Shown: piece after piece, positions 1 through 8,522 of the stretch
Numbering within the stretch: the first letter of the stretch is position 1
Layout of the letters: each line of letters opens with the position of its first letter
DNA from: Persephonella sp. IF05-L8
GTDB lineage: Bacteria > Aquificota > Aquificia > Aquificales > Hydrogenothermaceae
Assembly: GCF_000703045.1 (NCBI RefSeq)
Contig: NZ_JNLJ01000001.1
Location: 1,083,501-1,147,500, forward strand
DNA length: 64,000 nucleotides
Direction of reading: 5' to 3'
The notes under the pieces: model-generated
Told to the model about the DNA's origin: nothing
Databases searched by the model: none
Seen by the model: the letters and a program-made list of their open reading frames with translations, nothing else
Program-made: the position numbers and the translations under genes

Positions 1-1725
1 CATTGTATGCCATTGTTTTTTTGTTCTTCCAGTTGTAAGTATATAGCTATAGGGATATTCTACTTTGTCTCCTGGCTCTTCAAAGATTGCTGCATTAAAT
101 TTTGCTTTTCCGGAAGGAGTTGGGAATTTTTTATCCTTATATAGCCATTTTCCTCCCCATTGTTTTGGAAGATGTTCATATTCCCAATTAGATATGTCAC
201 AAAGTCTTCCTTTTGTTGTCTTTTTATATTCATCAAAGATTTCTCTACTGTTTTTGTAAGAAAACCAATCTTTCCATCCTATTTTTTCCGCAACTTCACA
301 AAATATTTGCCAGTCGTGTTTAGCGTTCTCAGGAGGGGATTTAAAAGGAGTATTATGGGTTATTGTTCTATCTGAAGATGTCATTACACCTTCCTTTTCA
401 CCCCATTGGGAAGTAGGAAGTATAAGGTTTGCATAATCTGTTGTGTCAGTTAAATATGCATCCTGAACAACAACAAAGGTTTTTTCAAGAGCTTTCCAGA
501 ATTTATTTAAGTTGGGCATTGTAACAGCAGGATTAGTGCAAACAATCCATAAAAGTTTTATATTTCCATCTATCATTTTATCTATAGCTTCAACTATGGT
601 TATTCCTGGTTTATCTTTTATACTTCCTTTTGGTATGTTCCAAAACTTTTCCATAAACTCTCTATCTTCTGGGTTTCTCACATCTCGGTATCCTGGAAGT
701 CCATTTACCAGATAACCAACTTCTCTTCCTCCCATCGCATTAGGCTGACCTGTAAGAGAAAAAGGGCAACCCTTTTCATTTATTCTTCCTGTGGCAAGGT
801 GAAGATTTATTAGAGCTATATTTTTCATAGTTCCGTTTACGGATTGATTTAATCCCATAGTCCAGAATGAAATAAGCTTTTTGCTATGTCCAAAAAGTTC
901 AGCCAGTTTGTATATGTATTTTTCATCTATATCACATATTTTTGCTGCAATTTCAGGAGGATATTTTTTTGCTTCTTTGAGGGCTTCATCAAAGTGTTCA
1001 GTGTAATTTAGAACAAATTCATAATCTATCCATTTATATTTGGATAAAAGATTTAATACACTGTTAAATAGAACCGTATCAGTGCCAGGTTTAATGGGTA
1101 TCCATATATCTGATTTTTCTGCTGTTTCTGTTTTTACAGGGTCAATGGTAACTATTACGGTATCCGGATGTTCCCTCTTTCTTTTTAATACTCTTTTAAA
1201 CAGAACAGGATGAGCCCATGCAGCATTTGAACCTGCAAATATAAAAACATCTGCATCATCTATATCCTCATAGCTTCCTGGAGGTCCATCTGAGCCAAAT
1301 GCCATTTTGTACCCCATAACTGCAGATGCCATACATAACCTTGAATTTGCATCTATATTGTTGGTTCGGACAAATCCCTTTACAAATTTGTTTATTACAT
1401 AACTGTCTTCTGTGGTCAGCTGTCCAGAGATATAAAAATAGTTCTCATCAGGTTTGTTTTCTTTTAGCTTCTGTGCAATTATTTTTATGGCTTCTTCCCA
1501 TGTTATTTCCCTGAATTTATCCCTTTTGTTTTCCCTGTATAAAGGTGCAGGAACACGCCCAATATCCATAACTTTTGGAAGAGGAATTGGTTTGAGGCAT
1601 AAATCTCCTTTTGTGGCAGGATGGTCTTTGTCTCCTTTTATTTTTATCCTGCCTTTTTTATCCTCAAATATCTCAAGTCCACAACCTACACCACAGTATG
1701 GACACTGAGCTGTTATTTTTTCCAT
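1..1725 (-). CDS. nasA: Assimilatory nitrate reductase catalytic subunit (partial, C-terminus beyond left edge)
   Basis: Molybdopterin oxidoreductase that reduces nitrate to nitrite in the cytoplasm for nitrogen assimilation. The 575 visible codons stay open to base 1. The N-terminus has the [4Fe-4S] ligands C8, C11, C15 and C43 (CPYCGVGCG ... GDLC) and no Tat signal, as in cytoplasmic NasA/NarB and unlike periplasmic NapA. A cysteine in SRLCMAS near residue 130 is the probable molybdenum ligand, and LTTGRT near the end is typical of the C-terminal cofactor-binding domain. The start is the ATG at 1723-1725, preceded by AAAGGTGAG just after the narK stop 12 bp upstream. The gene is third in the nirA-narK-nasA operon. 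Formate dehydrogenase relatives look similar, but the neighbours favour nitrate. Perhaps 100-300 residues are missing. Confidence 0.88.
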   Translation of the reverse strand, partial: MEKITAQCPYCGVGCGLEIFEDKKGRIKIKGDKDHPATKGDLCLKPIPLPKVMDIGRVPAPLYRENKRDKFREITWEEAIKIIAQKLKENKPDENYFYISGQLTTEDSYVINKFVKGFVRTNNIDANSRLCMASAVMGYKMAFGSDGPPGSYEDIDDADVFIFAGSNAAWAHPVLFKRVLKRKREHPDTVIVTIDPVKTETAEKSDIWIPIKPGTDTVLFNSVLNLLSKYKWIDYEFVLNYTEHFDEALKEAKKYPPEIAAKICDIDEKYIYKLAELFGHSKKLISFWTMGLNQSVNGTMKNIALINLHLATGRINEKGCPFSLTGQPNAMGGREVGYLVNGLPGYRDVRNPEDREFMEKFWNIPKGSIKDKPGITIVEAIDKMIDGNIKLLWIVCTNPAVTMPNLNKFWKALEKTFVVVQDAYLTDTTDYANLILPTSQWGEKEGVMTSSDRTITHNTPFKSPPENAKHDWQIFCEVAEKIGWKDWFSYKNSREIFDEYKKTTKGRLCDISNWEYEHLPKQWGGKWLYKDKKFPTPSGKAKFNAAIFEEPGDKVEYPYSYILTTGRTKKQWHTM

Positions 1726-1737
1726 GGCTCTCACCTT

Positions 1738-3072
1738 TTAATCTTCAATCGGTTTATTTATTTCTTTACCGTAAAATTTCCATAAAACAGCTGAGATTAT
1801 AATTGCGAAAACGGCCAGAGCAATATAAACAGTAAAACCTTTGGAATACCCCACAACCCCGTAATTCTGGACGAACAAACCAAGTATAGGAGGAACTACA
1901 AACCCCCCGAAAGCACCCAGTCCACCTACCCATCCGGCAGCTCCACCTGTGGCATGGGGGACATATTTAGGAACCAGTTTAAATACTGCACCGTTTGCAA
2001 TTCCCATTCCTGCTCCCATCAGAATTTCGCCTGTCAGTGAAAGGATAAAATTGTGGTTAACTGCCACTACAACAACTATGGCACCAATCAAAATAAGTAT
2101 GTAAGCCATTATTGCTACAAGTTCACCACCTATTTTGTCAGAAAGCCATCCGCCAAATATTCTGATAACTGAGGCAAGCAGTGAAAATCCAAATGCCATT
2201 AGAAGACCGGCTTTCCTGAGCTCCACATCATAGCTTTGAACCCAGAAAACTATAAACCAGCCTGTTAATGCCAGAAATCCACCAAAAGAAACAAAATATA
2301 AAGCAACCAGAGCCCATGTCTGTATATGTCTTGCAGAATTTTTAAGGGAGCTGATTAATCCTCCTGTGGGGATTAATTCCTGGCCAAGCTGTTTAGCCAG
2401 TTCTACAGCTTTATCATGGGGAACTCCTGCTTTTACCAGCTGGAAGTAGGGAGCATCCTTAGCCAGTAAGATATAGATTACTGTTCCAACAAGTAAAAAT
2501 CCAAACCATGCTATATATGACCATGTTAATCCTATTTCTTTAAGGGCAAATGGAAGTATCATCCCAAATAATCCAGGGGCAAGATTTCCAACCCCTGCAT
2601 ATATTCCAAGAGCTGAACCCTGTTTGCTTTCAGGAAACCAGTAAGCAGTCTGGGCAATGCCAACAGAAAAAGTGGCAATTCCACAGCCACTTAGAAAACC
2701 AAAAAACAGGATTAGCCAGTACATCCATGGCTCAAGGTTTGGATAATACAGATATAAAAGTGTTGATAACCCTCCCATTCCGATTACAGCGAGGATTAAC
2801 AGTGTAGCAAGTGGAATTTTACCACCTACCTTATCAACCCATGCTGCAAATGGTATTCTAAGGAGTGAACCTGTAAGGTTGGGTGCTGCAACCAGTAGTC
2901 CCATTAAGAAGCCAGATAATCCTAAGATTTCTTTTAAATTTTTTGCAACAGGACCATAAAGGGAAACTGCTGCAAATCCTATAAAAAATCCCCAGGTTGC
3001 CATTATAAGCCCTATCTGGGGATTACCTGTAATCTCAATAACTTTCCCTTGGTATTCAATCTTTTTGTGCAT
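1738..3072 (-). CDS. narK: Nitrate/nitrite MFS transporter
   Basis: 444-residue inner-membrane transporter of the major facilitator superfamily, nitrate/nitrite porter family, expected to import nitrate for the reductases encoded on both sides. About 12 hydrophobic segments are visible. The glycine-rich stretch GAGMGIANGAVFKLVP matches the second nitrate signature of the family. A GGGAGG Shine-Dalgarno lies 8 bases before the ATG. It sits 13 bp after nirA and 12 bp before nasA, consistent with one transcript. Uptake versus nitrite export cannot be decided from sequence, but the assimilatory context favours uptake. Confidence 0.9.
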   Translation of the reverse strand: MHKKIEYQGKVIEITGNPQIGLIMATWGFFIGFAAVSLYGPVAKNLKEILGLSGFLMGLLVAAPNLTGSLLRIPFAAWVDKVGGKIPLATLLILAVIGMGGLSTLLYLYYPNLEPWMYWLILFFGFLSGCGIATFSVGIAQTAYWFPESKQGSALGIYAGVGNLAPGLFGMILPFALKEIGLTWSYIAWFGFLLVGTVIYILLAKDAPYFQLVKAGVPHDKAVELAKQLGQELIPTGGLISSLKNSARHIQTWALVALYFVSFGGFLALTGWFIVFWVQSYDVELRKAGLLMAFGFSLLASVIRIFGGWLSDKIGGELVAIMAYILILIGAIVVVVAVNHNFILSLTGEILMGAGMGIANGAVFKLVPKYVPHATGGAAGWVGGLGAFGGFVVPPILGLFVQNYGVVGYSKGFTVYIALAVFAIIISAVLWKFYGKEINKPIED

Positions 3073-3085
3073 TAAGATGGCCTCC

Positions 3086-4993
3086 CTATACTATCTTTTT
3101 AAGGTCTTCCTCTATTTCAGTGAAAACCTTGTATCTTTTTTCTGGTTTTTTAGTTATCATTTTGAAGATTATTTCGCTAAATTCCTTTGATATTTCTGGA
3201 TTTAGTTTTGATGGTTTTTCTGGTTCAGGCTCATCGTAAATTTGAAGTAAATCCGGTCTTGTATAAGGAGCTTTTCCTGTGAGTTTTCTGTAAAGCTGGT
3301 ATCCAAAGGCAAAAATTTCTTCTTCTTCACTGGATTTATTTAGGAGAATATCGTTTATTTCCAGTCTGATATTTTTGTTTTTCATCAGATTGTTGAAAAC
3401 TATCAAAAATCTAAGAGCTTCTTTTGATATTTTTGATAAAACTCTTCTGTAAAACTTCTCAAAGCTTTCTTTTGGTCTTTTGAGGCGTAGATATTCTTTG
3501 ATAAGCTCTTCAACATAATATTTAACTTCTGATAAAGGAATAGATTTTATTAAAAGCTTCCCCTCCTCTTGCTCCCCGGTCATTGTCCCACCATAATACA
3601 TATCAACACCAACAGTTGTTTCTCCATCTTTTTTGAACTTTACCCCTACAAAACCTATGTCTCCATTTCCATGAATACCGCAGCCTTTCTGGCATGCAGA
3701 CCAATACATTCTGATTTTTGTATCTGAAGGGTCAGCAGGATAGTTTTGTGTTAGATAATCTGCAAGTTCTATTGCATCCGGTTTATTGGGAATAACCCCA
3801 AATGGACAGTGTTCTGTTCCTGCACAGGCTATTACATCATTAAAGTAAGGGGAGTTTATGTTTTTGTATTTCTGGTAGATAGGAAGGGATAAGAGTTTAG
3901 AGATATTTTCCTCTGAAACGCCAAGTATGTAAAGATTTTGTGCAACTGTAAGTCTTATTTCTCCATTTCCAAATTCCTTTGAGGCTTCTGCAGCCTCTAT
4001 CATAGCTGTTCCCGAAAAAATTCCAGACGGGACAACCATATGCATGGCAAATGTCCCGTCTTTCAGCTGAACTTTCCCTGTTTTTTCCCCTCCCTCCATT
4101 TCTGTTAAGGTTTTTCCTGCCTCTTCAAATTCTCTACCAGCTTCATGTTTAACTGTATCTATAATCTCTTCCATTCCAACAGCATCAATCATATATTTAA
4201 GCCTGTTTTTGTTTCGGCTATCTTTGAAACCATATTTTTTGAAAACTCTGGCTAATGCTTTAAAAAAGAGGGGGACTTCCCCCCCAGTCAAAAACACCCC
4301 TGCAGGCCTGGCAATAGCTCCTACTTTCCCTCCCAAATATACGTTAAAACCGAATATCCCATCTTTTTCTGCTAAAACAAAGCAGGCATCATGTCCGTAA
4401 ATATTGCATCTATTGGAGTATGAGCCAGATATTCCAATATTAAACTTCCTTGGTAGCTGGCATATCCATTCTGGATTTTTCAGGAAAATCTTTTGAATGT
4501 TAAGAAGAATATCCCATGTCTCTATTACATTATCAAAGGCTACCCCATCTAACGGGTCTTGAACTATATTTCTAAAATTATCCACTCCTGTCTGAAAAGT
4601 TGTTATTCCAACACTTTCCAGTTCCTTTAAAACAGTAGGAATATCCTCAATCCTTATATAACGCAGTTCAACCTGCATTCTGGTTGTAAGGTCTATATAG
4701 TCATTTCCGTATTGCTTTGCTACTTCTCCTAATTTTTTCGCCTGCTGATAGTTTAATTTTCCCCCTGGAATTCTAACCCTCAGCATAAATCTTTCTGGAG
4801 TTGCAGGTCTGTAAAAAATCCCAAAACATTTAAAGAAATAATTCAAATCATGCTCAGGAATAGAAGAAAATCCATGCTGTGCGTAATATTCAAGTTTTTC
4901 CCATGCTTCTTGTGGAGTGTGTTCCTGCTTCAGCTTTTCTATTTTATTTATTCTTTTGTTTCTTTCCTGAGAAATTTTGAGGAGTTTTTTCAT
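3086..4993 (-). CDS. nirA: Ferredoxin-type nitrite reductase with a kinase C-lobe-like tail
   Basis: 635-residue siroheme/[4Fe-4S] enzyme expected to reduce nitrite to ammonium. The cluster/siroheme cysteines are C390 and C396 (CAGTEHC) and C434 and C438 (CQKGC), the spacing of the nitrite/sulfite reductase family. The reductase body appears to end near residue 515-525, typical for NirA. Residues about 557-635 form an extra domain that reads like the end of a Ser/Thr kinase C-lobe: FGYQLYRKLTGKAPY, then PSKLNPEIS, then KKPEKRY with R620 in place of the invariant subdomain XI arginine, and a final DLKK helix. No N-lobe or catalytic loop is present. It is first in the operon, behind a sigma54-like promoter. 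A sulfite reductase role is possible but less likely beside narK and nasA. Confidence 0.85.
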   Translation of the reverse strand: MKKLLKISQERNKRINKIEKLKQEHTPQEAWEKLEYYAQHGFSSIPEHDLNYFFKCFGIFYRPATPERFMLRVRIPGGKLNYQQAKKLGEVAKQYGNDYIDLTTRMQVELRYIRIEDIPTVLKELESVGITTFQTGVDNFRNIVQDPLDGVAFDNVIETWDILLNIQKIFLKNPEWICQLPRKFNIGISGSYSNRCNIYGHDACFVLAEKDGIFGFNVYLGGKVGAIARPAGVFLTGGEVPLFFKALARVFKKYGFKDSRNKNRLKYMIDAVGMEEIIDTVKHEAGREFEEAGKTLTEMEGGEKTGKVQLKDGTFAMHMVVPSGIFSGTAMIEAAEASKEFGNGEIRLTVAQNLYILGVSEENISKLLSLPIYQKYKNINSPYFNDVIACAGTEHCPFGVIPNKPDAIELADYLTQNYPADPSDTKIRMYWSACQKGCGIHGNGDIGFVGVKFKKDGETTVGVDMYYGGTMTGEQEEGKLLIKSIPLSEVKYYVEELIKEYLRLKRPKESFEKFYRRVLSKISKEALRFLIVFNNLMKNKNIRLEINDILLNKSSEEEEIFAFGYQLYRKLTGKAPYTRPDLLQIYDEPEPEKPSKLNPEISKEFSEIIFKMITKKPEKRYKVFTEIEEDLKKIV

Positions 4994-5028
4994 TTTTTTT
5001 CCTTTCGGGCTTTTTTAGTTGATATATT

Positions 5029-5045
5029 TTCAAGAACCGTGCCAA
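5029..5045 (-). promoter_or_regulatory. Sigma54 (-24/-12) promoter for nirA-narK-nasA
   Basis: On the minus strand the sequence is TTGGCACG-GTTC-TTGAA. The consensus is TGGCACG-N4-TTGCW, so the -24 half is perfect and the -12 half differs by one base. Counting from the -24 GG predicts a start near 5018, about 25 bases before the nirA ATG, leaving room for the GAAAGGA ribosome site. Sigma54 with an NtrC-type activator would fit nitrogen control. Activator sites were not identified. Confidence 0.7.
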
Positions 5046-5151
5046 AAAAATTAAATTTTAGATGAACCTTGAAAAACAAAGCTTTTCTAAATTTTTTATA
5101 GTAAAATCAAATGAGTGGATTTTCACAAAATTTGTGCAAGGAGAAATGAGA

Positions 5152-6156
5152 ATGATTGAATATCTGAAGGTTGTAGGCACAGGAAAGAAAAGATTAAAAG
5201 ACCTTTCTCAACAGGAAGCTTACAATGCTGAAAAATTAATCATAGAGGGAAAGGCAACAGACTTGCAGATTGGAGCTTTCTGGGCAGCTGAAAGGATAAA
5301 ATACGCGTCAGTAGAGGAGCTCAAAGGTTTTATAGACGCCCATAGGGAATATATGGTTAGTGTAAAAACAGACCTGAAACCGCTTGATATAGCTATAAAC
5401 TATGATGGCAAAAACAGGTCTGTGCATGTTCTTCCTGCAGCGATATTTATTGCAACAGGTTCAGGAGCTTATCTAACTGGACATGGAGCAGAAAATATCC
5501 CTTCTAAATATGGAATTACCTATCATCAGATACTTGAATATATGGGAGCAAGAACCCCTGATAATCTTAATACTGTAGTTAAGGCTCTCGAAGAAACAGG
5601 ATTTGGATTTGCACACCAGAGATTGTTTGCACAAAAATTGTTCAATTTATTACCAAAAAGAAAGGAATTTGGATTAAGAACATATCACAACACAATGGAA
5701 CGTATGCTGAACCCATTTGGAACAGATAAGGTAATTACAGGAGTATCCCACCCTCCGTATATTCAGAAATATACAGAACTTGCTAAATATGTAGGTATAG
5801 AAAAGATAACTGTATTCAAAGCCCTTGAAGGCGGTGTAGAACCGTTTCCTAACCATGAAACTATCTTACATTTAAATGGTAAGGAAATTAAAATTTACCC
5901 TGAAGGTGTTAATAAAGAGTTCATTCTTAGAAAAATATCCCCTGAAGAAAATGCAAAAGTCTGCCTTGATATACTAAAAAATGAAGACCAGAACCATACC
6001 CCTTTTGCCATCTTAACAGCAGCAATTTTAATTATGGCTTATGGCTTAACAGATGATTTAGACACTGCAAAACAAATATCCACAGAAACCCTAAAATCTG
6101 GCAAAGCTTATGAGAGGTTTAAAAGGTATATTGAAATTACAGATGAGTATCATTAA
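5152..6156 (+). CDS. trpD2: TrpD2-type anthranilate phosphoribosyltransferase-like protein
   Basis: 334-residue member of the anthranilate phosphoribosyltransferase/nucleoside phosphorylase fold. It has the helical N-terminal domain (LSQQEAYNAEKLIIEG, LQIGAFWAAERIK) and the central glycine-rich and YHQILEYMGART segments of the TrpD2 branch. That branch is not part of tryptophan synthesis, and some members bind nucleic acid. I chose the ATG at 5152 because AAGGAG lies 8 bases upstream. An in-frame ATG at 5146 is too close to that site, and one at 5062 would add 30 residues unlike the family. It is divergent from nirA across about 160 bp, so a link to nitrogen metabolism is possible but unproven. 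Confidence 0.7.
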   Translation: MIEYLKVVGTGKKRLKDLSQQEAYNAEKLIIEGKATDLQIGAFWAAERIKYASVEELKGFIDAHREYMVSVKTDLKPLDIAINYDGKNRSVHVLPAAIFIATGSGAYLTGHGAENIPSKYGITYHQILEYMGARTPDNLNTVVKALEETGFGFAHQRLFAQKLFNLLPKRKEFGLRTYHNTMERMLNPFGTDKVITGVSHPPYIQKYTELAKYVGIEKITVFKALEGGVEPFPNHETILHLNGKEIKIYPEGVNKEFILRKISPEENAKVCLDILKNEDQNHTPFAILTAAILIMAYGLTDDLDTAKQISTETLKSGKAYERFKRYIEITDEYH

Positions 6157-6169
6157 TTTTTAAATTGAA

Positions 6170-6604
6170 ATGATTGATGGAGTTGGGAATTCAGGAGCTT
6201 ATTATCAGGGGTATAAAAACATTAATGATATAAAGCTGCAGCAGATTATACAGCAGCTTCGTATGACTGAACAAAAAGTAAAAGCACATGAGATGGCACA
6301 TAAAGCTGCAGGAGGTGAATTAACTGGAGCTGTTCACTATAAATATAAAGAAGGTCCTGATGGAAAGTTATATATAGTTGGAGGAGAAGTCCCAATAAAA
6401 GTAAAAGAAGGGAAAACCCCAGAAGAAACTATTCAAATAGCCCAGAAGATAAAAAGAGCAGCCCTCGCCCCAGCAGACCCTTCTCCACAGGATAGAGCCG
6501 TAGCTGCCAGAGCAGCTATGATTGAGATGAAAGCAAGAATGGAACTGCAAAAACAGCAACAGGAAGAAAATAATCAACAACAGAAAATAGATATATTTGT
6601 TTAA
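6170..6604 (+). CDS. SprA-related putative metalloprotease
   Basis: 144-residue protein with an HExxH zinc-protease motif in VKAHEMAHKAAGG, followed by YKYKEGPDGKLYIVGGEVPI and a segment rich in APADPSPQDRAVAARA, all hallmarks of the SprA-related family (PF12118 type). Family members are often longer, with a variable N-terminus, so this is a compact form. The C-terminus is a charged, Gln-rich tail. No clear Shine-Dalgarno precedes the ATG, which lies 13 bp after the trpD2 stop, so translation may be coupled. The substrate is unknown. Confidence 0.7.
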   Translation: MIDGVGNSGAYYQGYKNINDIKLQQIIQQLRMTEQKVKAHEMAHKAAGGELTGAVHYKYKEGPDGKLYIVGGEVPIKVKEGKTPEETIQIAQKIKRAALAPADPSPQDRAVAARAAMIEMKARMELQKQQQEENNQQQKIDIFV

Positions 6605-6665
6605 CACTGCACTTTATATACAAAGTCAGCAAATCTTTTTAAGTTGGAAGAAAGAAATATAAACT

Positions 6666-6968
6666 TTAGCTTTGTTCTATATTCAAAAACCTATAAATTT
6701 CTTCAAATCTTCTAATTTCTTTTTCATCTACTTTTTCTTTCATTTCTGGTAATGGTTTTCTGCTTTTAAACAAATATCTAAAATTTGTATAAAAAACAGC
6801 TGCTTTTTTATAATCTTCTTTTATTTTGTCTTTAAATTTTTCCCAGTCTATCTCATCATTAAACAAAATTTCAGCCCAGAGGAGTTTTTTTGCTTTCTTA
6901 TCCTTTAAAATTTCATCTATAGATTGGTATTCTCTTCCTGTAAAAGCAGGGATTATTCTTAATTTCAA
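6666..6968 (-). CDS. Hypothetical protein paired with nucleotidyltransferase-like gene
   Basis: 100-residue charged protein of unknown function, predicted largely helical, with no signal peptide or membrane segment. It overlaps the upstream nucleotidyltransferase-like gene by 4 bases (ATGA), so the two are almost certainly co-translated. Such pairing can indicate a toxin-antitoxin or two-subunit enzyme, but no family motif is recognisable. It is the last gene of the long leftward cluster and converges on the SprA-related gene. Confidence 0.55.
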   Translation of the reverse strand: MKLRIIPAFTGREYQSIDEILKDKKAKKLLWAEILFNDEIDWEKFKDKIKEDYKKAAVFYTNFRYLFKSRKPLPEMKEKVDEKEIRRFEEIYRFLNIEQS

Positions 6969-7501
6969 CTTTTCTTTTCCTCTTTTAGTTCTTTAACAAA
7001 TATATCCAGTCTATTTTTAAAATTAAACAAAGCTGTATCTTTTATAGAGTTTTTTATTGCAAGTTCTCCATGTTCTAAAATCTTCTCAGGATTAAGGTTG
7101 AACCTTTTTGCCACAAATAATGCATCTTTAAAATCTTCTTGTGTTCCTCTTCTTAATTTTGCAATCACAAAATCATAAGGGTCTAATATTTTTATGACTA
7201 AATTATTTTCCTGTAATACGATTTTTGCCCTTTCTCTATATCCTTCAGGCATTGAAACAACAGACCATCCAGCAATATTTTCACTTAAATCTGCTGGAAT
7301 TCCTTTTTCTTTTAGAAAATGGAAAAGCTTAAATAAATCTCCTTTTTCTACTTCGGCGTCTATGTCTATGGTAGCTCTATCCTCTAATCCGTAAAGCTGC
7401 AAAGCAAGACCACCAATTAAAATTAATTCAAGTTGTTCACCAGTATCTTTAACAAATTCTTCTAAGATTTTTTTTACAGTTTCTATTTCTAAATTTTTCA
7501 T
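6965..7501 (-). CDS. Nucleotidyltransferase-fold protein (AbiEii/DUF6036-like)
   Basis: 178-residue protein with the minimal nucleotidyltransferase signature: GGLALQLYG followed by TIDIDAEV (GG...DxD), and a later DPYDFVIAKLRRGTQEDFKDALFVA segment as in AbiEii/DUF6036-type proteins. Related proteins act in toxin-antitoxin modules or as uncharacterised nucleotidyltransferases. It follows the HAD phosphatase gene immediately and overlaps the downstream 100-residue gene. The biological role cannot be assigned. Confidence 0.55.
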   Translation of the reverse strand: MKNLEIETVKKILEEFVKDTGEQLELILIGGLALQLYGLEDRATIDIDAEVEKGDLFKLFHFLKEKGIPADLSENIAGWSVVSMPEGYRERAKIVLQENNLVIKILDPYDFVIAKLRRGTQEDFKDALFVAKRFNLNPEKILEHGELAIKNSIKDTALFNFKNRLDIFVKELKEEKKS

Positions 7502-8266
7502 TTAATCTATAAACTCCAAAATTTGATTAATGTTTTCTATTATCAGGTCTGGTTTTATGCCTTTTTCTAAATCTTGAGGGGTAAATTTGCCTGTTTTTAC
7601 CAGTATTCCTTTTAATCCAGCGTCCATTGCTCCTTTAACGTCTGTCTCTATATCATCACCTATAACTGCCACCTCTTCTGGCTTTAATCCCATTGATTTT
7701 ACAGCAAGTAAGAAAAAATCTTTATTCGGTTTACCTATAAGCTTTGCTTTTTTACCTGTTGCAAATTCCAGTCCCACAATATATGCTCCGCAGTCTAAAG
7801 ATAATTTACCGTCTTTATCTCTGAAATATTTATTTTTGGCAGCTGCCAGCAGCTCAGCCCCTTCCATTAAATATCTAAAGGCTTTGTTCATATTCTCATA
7901 AGTGAAATTATCCCTTGCATCTCCAATCACCACATACTCAACTGGTTCTCTTTTGATATCTTTCATATCTTCAAGGGCAAGGTCTGTGAGGATTAAGAAA
8001 GCCCCTGCATCTTTTTCCTTTAAAAACTGCTTTGTAGCCTCAAGGGCAGAAAAAATTTCTTCTTCTTTGACATCAAATCCCATTTTGATTAACTTTTCAT
8101 AAACAATTTTACGGGGTTTTGTGGTGGTGTTTGTGATAAATCTGACCGGATATTTCTCTTTTAGTTTTTTTAGGGTTTCCTGTGCACCTTCTATTGGCTT
8201 GTCTATAATGTATAAAACACCATCTAAATCCAGCAGAAAGCCTTTAATTTTTTTGAAATCAATCAT
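7502..8266 (-). CDS. HAD-IIA family phosphatase (NagD-like)
   Basis: 254-residue haloacid-dehalogenase superfamily hydrolase. Motif I is LDLDGVLY, motif II is ITNTTTKPRK, the lysine motif is LIGKPNKDFF and motif IV is VIGDDIETDVKGA, with the cap type of subfamily IIA. The start is the ATG at 8264-8266 because AAAGGA lies 9 bases upstream. An in-frame TTG two codons earlier is unsupported. It overlaps the end of the 87-residue gene upstream. The substrate is probably a small phosphorylated metabolite. A second, distant HAD-IIA gene lies at 61593. Confidence 0.8.
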   Translation of the reverse strand: MIDFKKIKGFLLDLDGVLYIIDKPIEGAQETLKKLKEKYPVRFITNTTTKPRKIVYEKLIKMGFDVKEEEIFSALEATKQFLKEKDAGAFLILTDLALEDMKDIKREPVEYVVIGDARDNFTYENMNKAFRYLMEGAELLAAAKNKYFRDKDGKLSLDCGAYIVGLEFATGKKAKLIGKPNKDFFLLAVKSMGLKPEEVAVIGDDIETDVKGAMDAGLKGILVKTGKFTPQDLEKGIKPDLIIENINQILEFID

Positions 8267-8522
8267 TTTCAAACATCCTTTCTAATTCTGGATTTTTAAA
8301 TCCTATACTCTTTATATATTTAAGATAATAACTTTTTAGATTTTCAAAAGGGTTATTGTTTCTTAAACTAAAGGCTATAAGTTCTTTCATAGGAACTTCT
8401 GTGAATAAAACATAAATCCTTTTTGTTACAGGTTTTTTCATTTCTTTGATAATTTGTGTAAATTCCTTTTCGGAAATAAAATCCTTATAGCTTCTGTTAA
8501 CGGTTATCTCAACAGAAGTCAT
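8259..8522 (-). CDS. Hypothetical protein between siroheme synthase and HAD genes
   Basis: 87-residue soluble protein of unknown function. The central part (TKRIYVLFTEVPMKELIAFSL) alternates hydrophobic residues as in a small alpha/beta fold, and the termini are charged. It starts in an ATGA overlap with the siroheme synthase stop and runs into the HAD start, so it is translated from the same message. No motif is recognisable. The coupling on both sides supports it as a real gene. Confidence 0.5.
   Translation of the reverse strand: MTSVEITVNRSYKDFISEKEFTQIIKEMKKPVTKRIYVLFTEVPMKELIAFSLRNNNPFENLKSYYLKYIKSIGFKNPELERMFEND

Noticed and set aside
65-1802. Plus-strand frames across the left edge
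   Set aside because: They lie opposite nasA, whose frame is open throughout and has clear cofactor motifs.
5062-5151. N-terminal extension of trpD2 from an ATG at 5062
   Set aside because: It would overlap the sigma54 promoter region, has no ribosome site and does not match the family start.
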